This document shows positions 9,706 through 18,081 of a stretch of DNA of 63,632 nucleotides, in pieces. Below the pieces are notes generated by a model. The model did not search any database, was not told the origin of the DNA, and saw nothing but the letters and a program-made list of their open reading frames with translations. A program made the translations under genes and the position numbers. The stretch is taken from the NCBI GenBank assembly GCA_017503375.1, contig JAFVTF010000063.1, positions 1 to 63,632 of the forward strand, given 5' to 3'. Positions within the stretch are counted from its first letter, which is position 1; each line of letters opens with the position of its first letter. This DNA is from Lentisphaeria bacterium. Lineage in GTDB: Bacteria > Verrucomicrobiota > Lentisphaeria > Victivallales > UBA1829.

Positions 9706-10623
9706 ATGGAAGAGAATATCCCGAAAGCTCTTTACGCACCGATCCGCCAGTTCAAAGGTTACATTGCCATTGAACGCGGATTGAGTGAAAACACTTCCGA
9801 TGCTTATGAAAGTGATCTGGAAGATTTTGTGAAATATCTCAGTGAATCCGGCTTTACCAGTTATGCAGAAATTGAACGGGAAGACATTGAAGATTATCTT
9901 TTTCACTGCAAAGAGCGGAATTTTGAAGCGTCAACGATGGCGCGCAGACTGGTCTGTCTGAAAGTCTATTTCGGATATCTCTTTCAGGATAAAATCATCC
10001 CGGTCAACATTCTGGAAGTCATGGATGCGCCCAAGATATGGCGGACACTCCCGGACTCGCTGACCCCGCAAGAAATTGAGCGGATGCTTGCTGTTTATCC
10101 GGTGAATGCTCAAGATCATCTGAGCATCCGCAACCGTGCGATTTTAGAAGTGATGTATGCCTGCGGACTGCGGGTTTCTGAAGCGGTAACGCTTACCACA
10201 TCAGCGATCAATATGGATGACTGTATTGTAAGGATCCGGGGAAAAGGTTCCAAAGAACGGCTGGTCCCCATTGGACACCATGCAATGCAGGCAATCGCAA
10301 GATATCTGACAAAGGTCCGTCCTCTGCATAAGAAATCAGCAGAAACCTCTGCATTGTTTTTATCCTACCGGGGCAAGCCGCTTGACCGGGAACGGATCTG
10401 GATGATTATCAAAGATACAGCCATAGAAGCCGGGATCACGAAAGAGATCCATCCGCACACATTCCGTCATTCCTTTGCAACGCACCTTCTGGAAAATGGG
10501 GCCGATTTGCGAATGATTCAGGAAATGCTTGGTCATGCAGACATTTCCACAACACAGATTTACACCCATGTCGACAGCAGACAACTGCTTTCCGTACATA
10601 AAAAATTCCATCCGCGGGCATAA
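9706..10623 (+). CDS. Xer-type tyrosine recombinase
   Basis: The 305-residue protein has an N-terminal SAM-like core-binding domain (FKGYIAIERGLSENT) and a C-terminal catalytic domain with Arg in ACGLRVSEAV, Lys in GKGSKERLVP, HTFRHSFATH, LGHADISTTQIYTHV with the last His and the Tyr nucleophile. Length and motif spacing match XerC/XerD, which resolve chromosome dimers at dif with FtsK. It looks more like XerD than XerC, but only one Xer is in the window, so I do not assign the letter. It starts 15 bp after the permease gene. Confidence 0.9.
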   Translation: MEENIPKALYAPIRQFKGYIAIERGLSENTSDAYESDLEDFVKYLSESGFTSYAEIEREDIEDYLFHCKERNFEASTMARRLVCLKVYFGYLFQDKIIPVNILEVMDAPKIWRTLPDSLTPQEIERMLAVYPVNAQDHLSIRNRAILEVMYACGLRVSEAVTLTTSAINMDDCIVRIRGKGSKERLVPIGHHAMQAIARYLTKVRPLHKKSAETSALFLSYRGKPLDRERIWMIIKDTAIEAGITKEIHPHTFRHSFATHLLENGADLRMIQEMLGHADISTTQIYTHVDSRQLLSVHKKFHPRA

Positions 10624-10680
10624 AACCTCAATAATACCGGAAAAAAGCGGAAAAAAAACGCTATTTGTGAGGAATTGAGC

Positions 10681-10709
10681 TTGCAATTTCAGTAAAGAGG
10701 GGGTATAGT
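10681..10709 (+). promoter_or_regulatory. sigma70-type promoter of purA
   Basis: TTGCAA at 10681-10686 and TATAGT at 10704-10709 are 17 bp apart. Transcription would start near 10716, giving a leader of about 60 nt before the purA ATG at 10775. It lies in the only sizeable gap (151 bp) between the recombinase gene and purA. Confidence 0.6.
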
Positions 10710-10774
10710 TCCACTTGTTTCGGACTGTTTTACAACAGACCTTGTATCTGATCATTTTGCAAAGGAAGATAAAT

Positions 10775-12067
10775 ATGTCAGTTAACGTACTTGTCGGCAT
10801 CCAGTGGGGAGATGAAGGAAAAGGAAAAATTATCGACGTTCTTACGAGCGCCGCAGAAATGGTTGTCCGTTTTCAGGGAGGCAATAACGCCGGACACACC
10901 GTAGAAAACGGCGATGAAAAGCACGTTCTGCATCTGGTCCCCTCCGGAATTCTCCGTCCGGGCGTTCCCTGCGTCATCGGCAACGGTGTTGTCGTCGACC
11001 CCATTGAATTGAAAAAAGAAATGGAACTTCTCCGTGACCGCGGAGTTGATATTTCTTCTATTCAGGTCAGCTCCCGCTGTCAGCTGATCATGCCCTGGCA
11101 CAAACTTCTGGATGCGTTCAACGAATCCAGTGCAGCCAAGAAAGGCAAAAAGATCGGAACTACTCTCCGTGGAATCGGACCTGCATACACTTATAAAGTT
11201 GCCCGTACCGGTATTCGCGGCGGTGAAATTCTGAACAAGGAAGCGTTCAAGCAGCGTTTCATGGAACAGGGCGAAGCCTACAACAAGCTTTATGTTCCTG
11301 CCGGAGCAACGGAACTTGATCTTGAAGCCGCATGGAAAGATCTCGAACCGGCTCTTGACTTTGTCAAACCTTATATCCGTGATACCGTTGTCACCATTAA
11401 CGAAGCTGCTCAGGCCGGCAAAAAAGTTCTTCTGGAAGGAGCTCAGGGAATGTTCCTTGATATCGACCACGGAACCTATCCGTTTGTGACAAGCAGCAAC
11501 ACCACAACAGGTGGAGCTTGTACCGGAACAGGACTTTCTCCCAGAGCTGTCACCAGAGTCTGGGGTGTTATCAAGGCTTATACCACCCGCGTTGGCGAAG
11601 GTCCCTTCCCCACCGAACTCTTTGATGATATGGGCGAACACCTCCGTACAAAAGGCGGTGAATTCGGTGCAACAACCGGTCGTCCCCGCCGTTGCGGATG
11701 GTTCGATGCTGTTGCATGCCGTTACAGCTGCATGGTAAACGGTGTTGATTATCTCGCAGTTACCAAACTTGACGTTCTGGATGGACTTGATACGGTCAAG
11801 ATGTGTGTCGGCTACAAAATCAACGGAGAAATCGTCCGTGACTTCCCTGCAGAAGCATGTTCTTTCTCTGATCTTGAACCTGTCTATGAAGATCTGCCCG
11901 GCTGGAAAGAATCCACCGAAAATGCCCGTTCCTTTGAAGAACTTCCTGTCAATGCTCAGAAATATCTGGAACGCATGGCAAAAGAAGTCAATGCAAAGAT
12001 CGGTATTATCTCTGTTGGACCGAAACGGGATCAGACATTTGCATTGATTCCGGATTGTCTGGGGTAA
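10775..12067 (+). CDS. purA: Adenylosuccinate synthetase
   Basis: The 430-residue protein begins SVNVLVGIQWGDEGKGKIID, the PurA P-loop with catalytic Asp, and continues with QGGNNAGHTV, IGTTLRGIGPAY, EGAQGMFLDIDHGTYPFVTSSNTT and TTGRPRRCGW, all family hallmarks. It condenses IMP with aspartate using GTP, the first committed step to AMP. A start 60 bp upstream is in frame but overlaps the promoter; ATG 10775 follows AAAGGAAG and matches homologues. rodA starts one base after its stop. Confidence 0.97.
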   Translation: MSVNVLVGIQWGDEGKGKIIDVLTSAAEMVVRFQGGNNAGHTVENGDEKHVLHLVPSGILRPGVPCVIGNGVVVDPIELKKEMELLRDRGVDISSIQVSSRCQLIMPWHKLLDAFNESSAAKKGKKIGTTLRGIGPAYTYKVARTGIRGGEILNKEAFKQRFMEQGEAYNKLYVPAGATELDLEAAWKDLEPALDFVKPYIRDTVVTINEAAQAGKKVLLEGAQGMFLDIDHGTYPFVTSSNTTTGGACTGTGLSPRAVTRVWGVIKAYTTRVGEGPFPTELFDDMGEHLRTKGGEFGATTGRPRRCGWFDAVACRYSCMVNGVDYLAVTKLDVLDGLDTVKMCVGYKINGEIVRDFPAEACSFSDLEPVYEDLPGWKESTENARSFEELPVNAQKYLERMAKEVNAKIGIISVGPKRDQTFALIPDCLG

Positions 12068-12068
12068 T

Positions 12069-13232
12069 ATGCCATCTTTTTTCACCAGAAAAAAATCAGA
12101 CGGATCTCAGGTGTTAGCAGCCCTGAGATCCGTTTTTTTCCGTTTTGATTACAAGCAGATCATACCGATGATCATTCTGCTTCTGTTCGGAGTTTTCTTT
12201 GTGTATGGGATCGGACAGCAGGTTGGCGGAGTTGGAGCTGAAATCTACTGGCGGCGTCAAATCCAATGGGCGGTTATCGGATTGATTATCTGGCTGATTT
12301 CTGCGCTTCTGGATTACCGGAAATATGGAGTGATTGCCATGTTTCTCTGGCCTGTCTGTATTTCTCTGCTTGGCATTGTCCTGAAGTTCGGTGTTGGCAG
12401 ATTCGGAGCAAAACGCTGGTTTTCGCTGTTCGGATTCAGTGTGCAGCCATCGGAAATTGCAAAACTCTGCACGATTATTTTTCTGGCGTGGCTTCTTTCC
12501 AGAAAGGATATTGATGTTAATAAAATCAAGTGGTTTTTCCTGTCATTACTGATTCTTGCAATTCCATCATTTTTAATTTTCAAACAGCCGAATTTGAGTA
12601 CGGCATTAACGGTAGTCATTTGCGGTGCAGCTGTTATTTTCACAGCCCGCTTGAAATTGAAGATCATACTTCTGATCACAGTCCTTCTTGCGATTGCGGC
12701 ACCGATCGGCTACGGCATGCTGAGGGATTATCACAAAGAGCGGATCGCAGTATTTCTGGATGCCTCCAAAGACCCGCTGAATGCAGGATGGAATCAAATG
12801 CAGTCGGAATTGGCTGTCGGCAGCGGAGGTTTGACCGGAAAAGGATTTATGCATGGCACCCAAAACTATCTGGGCTATCTTCCTCAAACGGTTTCCAATT
12901 CAGACTTTATTTTTTCGGTGATAGCAGAAGAACTCGGCTTTCTCGGAGCCGCAGCAGTTGTAGCGATGTATGTACTGCTGATGATATCAATATTCAGTAC
13001 GGCCTTGACAGCGCCGGATGATTTCGGCAGATATCTGTGTGCAGGAATCGGGGCGATGTTTGCATTGCACTCGCTGGTGAACATGGGAATGACAATCCGC
13101 ATGATGCCTGTCACCGGATTACCACTTCCGTTGGTAAGTTACGGCGGAACTTTTATGGTTACTTCTCTGATGGCTTTGGGAATCGTACAATCAGTTTACT
13201 CCAAGAGAATCCAGCCGGACCCGGAAGATTGA
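12069..13232 (+). CDS. rodA: Rod-shape protein RodA (SEDS glycosyltransferase)
   Basis: A 387-residue polytopic membrane protein with about ten hydrophobic segments and SEDS motifs: RFGAKRWFSLFGFSVQPSEIAK and, near the end, MPVTGLPLPLVSYGGT. SEDS proteins polymerise peptidoglycan glycan strands with a partner transpeptidase. The N-terminal 35 residues are charged and extend before the first helix (about residue 36). FtsW is the alternative, but the PLPLVSYGG ending and isolation from division genes favour RodA. It begins one base after purA, so expression is probably coupled to purA. Confidence 0.88.
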   Translation: MPSFFTRKKSDGSQVLAALRSVFFRFDYKQIIPMIILLLFGVFFVYGIGQQVGGVGAEIYWRRQIQWAVIGLIIWLISALLDYRKYGVIAMFLWPVCISLLGIVLKFGVGRFGAKRWFSLFGFSVQPSEIAKLCTIIFLAWLLSRKDIDVNKIKWFFLSLLILAIPSFLIFKQPNLSTALTVVICGAAVIFTARLKLKIILLITVLLAIAAPIGYGMLRDYHKERIAVFLDASKDPLNAGWNQMQSELAVGSGGLTGKGFMHGTQNYLGYLPQTVSNSDFIFSVIAEELGFLGAAAVVAMYVLLMISIFSTALTAPDDFGRYLCAGIGAMFALHSLVNMGMTIRMMPVTGLPLPLVSYGGTFMVTSLMALGIVQSVYSKRIQPDPED

Positions 13233-13233
13233 T

Positions 13234-14565
13234 TCAGAATTTCTTCCAGAGATCCGTGACCTTTTTACTACCCGCTTTCATTTTCGGATTGACAGGGGAA
13301 AAGATCTTTGAATAGGAATAAAGGATCGACCCACTGATGTTCGGAATCAAAGTATTATACCGGAGCTGATTATAAACCTCATCCGGATTGCTCCACTCTT
13401 TATTTGTTCCGATTCGAGCAATGGTATGACCGATATATAATTTTGTCCGTGTTCCGCTGACAGTTCCAGCCCACCAGTCTGCCAGATGTGCGTATGCAGC
13501 AGTATTATGCCCGAAAGACCAATAGAGCTGCGGCGCAATGTAATCCAGCCATCCGGAACGGACCCAGAGACGGGTATCAGCATACTGCTTGAAATAGGAT
13601 TCAGAGCCGCCTGTCATAGAACCGTTTTTGATCCGTTTCTGATTGCCCCAGATCCCGAAAGGACTGATTCCGAATTGTATGTTCCTTTTCTGAACACGAT
13701 TCACTTTCCGGATCAGATTTGAAATGGAATACACCATTTGATTCACATTATTTCTGCGCCAGTCTTCCAGTGAAAGTTTACGGGGATTATATTTTTTATA
13801 GGTGGATAAATCTGCGTTATCGGTTCCTTCATAAGGATAAAAATAATCATCAAAATGAACGGCATCCACATTATAGTTCAGGATAAGTTCCTGCACTGTT
13901 GCCAAAAGAAAGGCTCGCACTTCCGGACGGCCCGGATCAAGAATCAACAACCTGTTTCCATCGTTTCCGGGAACATTCAGAACCTGATCCGGAAAGCGTT
14001 TTGCATAATTTTTATCCGTCAATTCCTTCAACGCTTTGGCTTTTGAGGTTTTTACATTGTGCAGCACCCGGTAGGGATTCATCCAGGCATGAAACTCAAT
14101 TCCGCGCTTGTGACATTCGGAGATCATGAATTTCAAAGGATCGAAATTCCGGAAACCGGTTCCTTCCTTTCCGGACATGAATTTGGAATAAGGATTGAGA
14201 ACAGAAGGATAAAAAGCATCATTCATCGGACGAACTTGAAAAATTACCGCAGTCGCGTGAATCGCTTTCAGATTGTTGATGACTGCAAGAAATTCTTTCT
14301 TGAAAGAAGCCGTACTTCCATGCTGGGAAAAATCAATATTTTCAACAGTTGCAACCCAAACGCCCCGGAACATTCTTCTGTTGAAAACCGGCTTTTTCGG
14401 AACCATAACATCCGGCTTTTTCAAATAATCCCCTGCATAACGGGCAGGTTTTCCGGTTCTGGGATCAATAATCACTTCCCTGGCTTGGCTCAATACCGGA
14501 AACAGGAGAACAGACAACAACAGGAAATTAATAAAATGCTTCAAGGAAAACCTCAGCTTCTTCAT
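13234..14565 (-). CDS. Secreted GHL10-type glycoside hydrolase-like protein
   Basis: The 443-residue protein starts MKKLRF with a signal peptide cleaved after SQA (about residue 28). The body matches the YngK/GHL10 (DUF187) family: MFRGVWVATVENIDF, the INNLKAIHATAVIFQVRPMNDAFYPS barrel strand, HAWMNPYRVLHN, VDAVHFDDYFYPYEG and IAPQLYWSFGHN. These proteins have a GH-like TIM barrel and are thought to act on cell-wall or extracellular glycans. The start at 14565 lies 38 bp inside the dehydrogenase gene; an earlier in-frame start gives an unlikely N-terminus. The stop is one base from the convergent rodA stop. Confidence 0.87.
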   Translation of the reverse strand: MKKLRFSLKHFINFLLLSVLLFPVLSQAREVIIDPRTGKPARYAGDYLKKPDVMVPKKPVFNRRMFRGVWVATVENIDFSQHGSTASFKKEFLAVINNLKAIHATAVIFQVRPMNDAFYPSVLNPYSKFMSGKEGTGFRNFDPLKFMISECHKRGIEFHAWMNPYRVLHNVKTSKAKALKELTDKNYAKRFPDQVLNVPGNDGNRLLILDPGRPEVRAFLLATVQELILNYNVDAVHFDDYFYPYEGTDNADLSTYKKYNPRKLSLEDWRRNNVNQMVYSISNLIRKVNRVQKRNIQFGISPFGIWGNQKRIKNGSMTGGSESYFKQYADTRLWVRSGWLDYIAPQLYWSFGHNTAAYAHLADWWAGTVSGTRTKLYIGHTIARIGTNKEWSNPDEVYNQLRYNTLIPNISGSILYSYSKIFSPVNPKMKAGSKKVTDLWKKF

Positions 14566-15625
14566 CCGTAAACGGACGGGGATTGGTTGACATGCTTGCA
14601 CTCCGGCAATTTTTCACGATGAAAGGAATATGTTCTTTTTTCAAACCGTACTGTTTGAAATCGGCGGGGATTCCCACACACTGCGCCAGCTGCTCTGCGG
14701 CATCAATGAAATCCGGAACACCGCAAATCTCCGCAAGTTCCCGATAACGCTCTCCGCATACAGGTTCATTCCAGCGCATTACCCGCACCATCAGCACTGC
14801 ACATGTCACACCATGAGGAATATGCAGCAGGGAACCGATGGGATGGGCAAAACCATGAACAGCTCCCAATCCGGTTTGAGAGAATGCAATGCCGGACAGC
14901 ATGGAACCTTCAGCCATTGCATACCGTGCCGCATGGTCTCCGGCACAGGCTCCTTCCAAATTTTTCAGGATGAGTTTTACAGCCTGAGCGGACAGCGCTC
15001 TTGTCAATTCCGAGGATTTCGGATTTGTATACCCTTCAAACGCCTGAACAAACGCATCCAAACCGCTTGCGGCTGTCAGATCGCGCGGACAGCTCCAGGT
15101 CAGCATGGGGTCAACAATTGCAAGATCAGCCTTCATCGAAGGGTGGCGCAGAGATTTTTTTATCTTTGTGGAAACATCGGTCAATACAGAATTATTTGTG
15201 GATTCGGCACCGGTTCCGGCAGTCGTGGGCAACGCTGCAAAAAACAACCCTTTTCCGGGAATATTCCGTTCTCCGGAAAAATATTCTTTCACAAAACCTT
15301 CAGCCGGAATCAACGCCGCTGCAGCTTTTGCGGCATCAATCACACTTCCGCCGCCGACAGCAATCACACAATCAACCTGTTCTGTTCTGCCGAGAGTAAT
15401 CAATTCATCAACACATTCCAGCGGCGGCTCTGCAGGAATCCCGATTCGGATAACCGGATGAAACGGAGAAAGCAGCTCAAGTAATTGTTTCCCTTCCGCT
15501 GAAAGTGAAAATGATTTTCCCATAACCAGCAGAGGATGGGAATCAGCAGGCAGACACTCCGGCAGTTCCCGGAAGGCACCCTCCCCGAAACGGATATTCC
15601 CCGGAAATGTATAAGAATAACTCAT
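14528..15625 (-). CDS. Iron-containing alcohol dehydrogenase
   Basis: The 365-residue protein belongs to the group III (Fe-dependent) alcohol dehydrogenases. It shows the NAD-binding GGGSVIDAAKAAA segment, PTTAGTGAESTNNSVL, and metal-ligand histidines in GAVHGFAHPIGSLLHIPHG. It reduces aldehydes or oxidises alcohols with NAD(P); the substrate cannot be assigned. Start and rnc stop overlap by four bases (ATGA), so it is translated from the hisF-rnc transcript. Confidence 0.92.
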   Translation of the reverse strand: MSYSYTFPGNIRFGEGAFRELPECLPADSHPLLVMGKSFSLSAEGKQLLELLSPFHPVIRIGIPAEPPLECVDELITLGRTEQVDCVIAVGGGSVIDAAKAAAALIPAEGFVKEYFSGERNIPGKGLFFAALPTTAGTGAESTNNSVLTDVSTKIKKSLRHPSMKADLAIVDPMLTWSCPRDLTAASGLDAFVQAFEGYTNPKSSELTRALSAQAVKLILKNLEGACAGDHAARYAMAEGSMLSGIAFSQTGLGAVHGFAHPIGSLLHIPHGVTCAVLMVRVMRWNEPVCGERYRELAEICGVPDFIDAAEQLAQCVGIPADFKQYGLKKEHIPFIVKNCRSASMSTNPRPFTDEEAEVFLEAFY

Positions 15626-16344
15626 GAACGGTTCTTCTCCTGCAAACCTTCAATTTTTCCTGCGTGAATCAAAGATAACGCCTCATTGGCAGCCTGACCT
15701 TCGGCAATTTTGCGTTTCCCTGCAGATGCAGCTGCAAGAACAACAGAATCCAGTTCCACCTGAACGGTAAACACCGGATCATGATCCTCTCCTGTAACGG
15801 AAAGAGTGGTATAACGGGGAGATTTCCCGAAATGCTGCTGACAATATTCCTGCAGAGCACCTTTCGGATTATTCGTTGAAAGCAAAGCAACCGGATCGGG
15901 ATAGGCTTCATTAATCAGCCCCATTACGATCTGACGGGTATTTTCCAGATTGGAATCCAGAAAAATGGCACCGACAACAGACTCAAACGCATCGGAGAGA
16001 GTGGAATCCCGGTTTGCACCTCCGTTTTCGATTTCACCTTTTCCCAGCATGATAAACTCACCGAGAGAAATCATGCGTGCAAGACGCGCAAAGGAACTCT
16101 GGTCCGCCATCGCACTCCGGATTTTCGTCATCAGACCTTCCGCATAATCCGGATATTTTCTGAAAACGAACTCTGTCAGAATGATCTGCATGACGGAATC
16201 GCCCAGAAATTCCAAACGCTGATTATCAAAATTAATATTGTTTTCTGATGCAAAAGAGCGGTGCATTACAGCTTCGGTCAACAACTTCAAATCATTGAAC
16301 GTGTAATTCAGTATCCGCTGAAATTTTGTCAAATCAGATTTCAT
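15622..16344 (-). CDS. rnc: Ribonuclease III
   Basis: The 240-residue protein has the RNase III signature NQRLEFLGDSVM near residue 40, the second catalytic acidic cluster in SDAFESVVGAIFLDS near residue 115, and a C-terminal dsRNA-binding domain (NPKGALQEYCQQ through GKRKIAEGQAANEAL). It cuts double-stranded RNA, including rRNA precursors. It overlaps both neighbours by four bases, downstream of the lipoate-ligase-like gene and upstream of the alcohol dehydrogenase. Confidence 0.96.
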   Translation of the reverse strand: MKSDLTKFQRILNYTFNDLKLLTEAVMHRSFASENNINFDNQRLEFLGDSVMQIILTEFVFRKYPDYAEGLMTKIRSAMADQSSFARLARMISLGEFIMLGKGEIENGGANRDSTLSDAFESVVGAIFLDSNLENTRQIVMGLINEAYPDPVALLSTNNPKGALQEYCQQHFGKSPRYTTLSVTGEDHDPVFTVQVELDSVVLAAASAGKRKIAEGQAANEALSLIHAGKIEGLQEKNRS

Positions 16345-17069
16345 GAACGGGATGCCTCCGGAACGATCCGGTCATTGTTCCAATCATCAGAAGCATATTT
16401 CCGGTTAGCCAACTCTTCCGCCCGTTCCAGGAAATCGCCATCTTCCACCGGAAGGGGTTCATAAGCAAGATCAAATCTTGCAACGAAAGCATCGGCTACA
16501 GCATGAATAAATTCCTGACGGGTATGCCCGTGAGCAGCTTCATTGGAAATACTGCCCTGATGAAGAATTCCGGAATGACCTCTGCGCTGGGCAGCCCCGG
16601 CAAGTTTTCCGGATTCTCCCAGAATATCATGCAGAGTCGGAGAAACAAAACACTGGAGTGTGGCTTTGGTATGATCGCCCATATCAGCCTCTGCAAGGGA
16701 GGCGGCAGTTCCGAGCTCCCGGACAGCATCCATTACTGCTTCATGAATCACACGGTAAGATTCCATGCGGTCCAGACGGCAAATGGGATGCTCAGGCGGA
16801 ACAGCCAGCGTGTAAGTGAGATCATCGTCATGAAAAACAATTCCGCCGCCTGTCGGACGGCGCACGTATGCAAAACCATTTGCCCGTTCCGGCAGCGCAC
16901 TGGGAGCTTGAGCATATCCGAAAGAAACGGAATCACGGTCCCATCCGTAAAAACGGAGAATTACTTTCCCGTGAGCCATAGCTTCTTTCTGCAGCGGCTC
17001 ATCAACCGCCATGTTCATGTACGGGGAACGGGAGATATCATTCCACAAGAGCCAAGTTTCTTTTGCCAT
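16341..17069 (-). CDS. Lipoate-protein ligase A-like protein
   Basis: The 242-residue protein has the BPL/LplA/LipB fold motifs: NMAVDEPL near the start, RRPTGGGIVFHDDDLTYTL for ligand binding, and GKLAGAAQRR with the lysine that contacts the acyl-adenylate. Members move lipoate or octanoate onto lipoyl domains of 2-oxoacid dehydrogenases and GcvH. It could be a ligase or an octanoyltransferase; the small accessory domain of E. coli LplA is absent. It starts four bases after hisF ends. Confidence 0.85.
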   Translation of the reverse strand: MAKETWLLWNDISRSPYMNMAVDEPLQKEAMAHGKVILRFYGWDRDSVSFGYAQAPSALPERANGFAYVRRPTGGGIVFHDDDLTYTLAVPPEHPICRLDRMESYRVIHEAVMDAVRELGTAASLAEADMGDHTKATLQCFVSPTLHDILGESGKLAGAAQRRGHSGILHQGSISNEAAHGHTRQEFIHAVADAFVARFDLAYEPLPVEDGDFLERAEELANRKYASDDWNNDRIVPEASRS

Positions 17070-17073
17070 TACA

Positions 17074-17841
17074 TCACCCGATGATATTCACACCTTTGGA
17101 TGCAAGATATTTTTTGAGTTCCGGAATCTGAATCATCTTGAAATGGAAAACGGAGGCTGCGAGAAGAATATCTGCGCCTGCCTGAACCGCATCATAGAAA
17201 TGTTCCATGGTTCCGGCACCACCGGAAGCAACGACATGAGCATCCGGACAAGCCTGACGGATTGCGCGGATCACGGGAAGATCATAACCGGTCTTGGCTC
17301 CGTCTCCGGCTTTGCTTGTGGGAAGAATTGTCTGAGCACCGAACCCGTAAACGAGTTTGGCGAATTCCACCGCATCGGAACCGGTGGCAGTTCTGCCGCC
17401 ATCAACATAGACTTCGTATCCGGAGGGCAATGCAGGGTTCACATCCACGTCAATTGCAACAACAACCCGGTCTGCACCGAATTCTTTGATCATTTCCTTG
17501 ATTACTTCAGGCTTGCGGAAAGCAGCGCTGCTGGAAGAGATACGGTTTGCACCGGCTTCAAGAACGGCTGCGGCGGTTGCCACATCGCGGATTCCTCCGC
17601 CGACGGTAAAGGGAACGGAACAAGCAGCGGAGACCCGGCGCACCACATCATGCAGTGTGTCGCGTTTTTCCACCGTCGCAGTAATATCCAAAAGTGCCAA
17701 TTCGTCAGCACCTGCTTCACAATAGGCTTTTGCACATTCAACAGGATCGCCGGCATCTGCGATATCAACGAAATGAACGCCTTTCACAACCCGTCCATTC
17801 TGCATGTCAAGACACGGCATAATTTTAATTTTTCTGTCCAT
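17074..17841 (-). CDS. hisF: Imidazole glycerol phosphate synthase subunit HisF
   Basis: The 255-residue (beta/alpha)8 protein starts MDRKIKIMPCLDMQNGRVVKGV, with catalytic Asp in PCLDM, and has the second catalytic Asp in VVAIDVDVN plus phosphate-binding ASGGAGTMEHF and LAASVFHF. It is the cyclase half of the histidine-pathway synthase; HisH is not in the window. An in-frame start 81 bp upstream is possible, but ATG 17841 follows GGAGTAGG and gives the usual N-terminus. It leads a five-gene minus-strand run. Confidence 0.96.
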   Translation of the reverse strand: MDRKIKIMPCLDMQNGRVVKGVHFVDIADAGDPVECAKAYCEAGADELALLDITATVEKRDTLHDVVRRVSAACSVPFTVGGGIRDVATAAAVLEAGANRISSSSAAFRKPEVIKEMIKEFGADRVVVAIDVDVNPALPSGYEVYVDGGRTATGSDAVEFAKLVYGFGAQTILPTSKAGDGAKTGYDLPVIRAIRQACPDAHVVASGGAGTMEHFYDAVQAGADILLAASVFHFKMIQIPELKKYLASKGVNIIG

Positions 17842-17881
17842 AGTTCCTACTCCATTTGTTATTGGTGATTTGTTATCGTGA

Positions 17882-17909
17882 AATTTACCACAAAACAGAA
17901 AATTTTCAA
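17882..17909 (-). promoter_or_regulatory. sigma70-type promoter of the hisF operon
   Basis: On the minus strand TTGAAA (17904-17909) and TAAATT (17882-17887) are 16 bp apart, about 40 bp upstream of the hisF ATG. It is the only good promoter I see before the hisF, lplA-like, rnc, alcohol dehydrogenase, GHL10 run. Confidence 0.5.
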
Positions 17910-18024
17910 GCGGAAAATTCAAGTTTTTCCATCGTTTTTTTGAGGAATTATTTCATCTGCGGAAAAGATGACAGACAAATGCAAAATATTTTCTGTTTTG
18001 TTGCGTGAAACGCCTCTTCACGAT

Positions 18025-18052
18025 TTGTAAAAAGTAAAATGTGCTGTATATT
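18025..18052 (+). promoter_or_regulatory. sigma70-type promoter of lepA
   Basis: TTGTAA at 18025-18030 and TATATT at 18047-18052 with 16 bp between. The -10 is preceded by TGCTG. The start would lie near 18059, 23 nt before the lepA ATG, with GGAGA at 18071 as ribosome-binding site. Confidence 0.6.
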
Positions 18053-18081
18053 ATCAAATTATATTGAAACGGAGACTTTTT

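Noticed and set aside
9706..10623. Xer-type recombinase as integrase of an integrated element
   Set aside because: Length and motifs fit housekeeping XerC/D, no att repeats or phage genes flank it, and it sits between housekeeping genes.
10640..10670. Terminator after the recombinase gene (AGCG/CGCT)
   Set aside because: Stem of only four base pairs and no proper T run.
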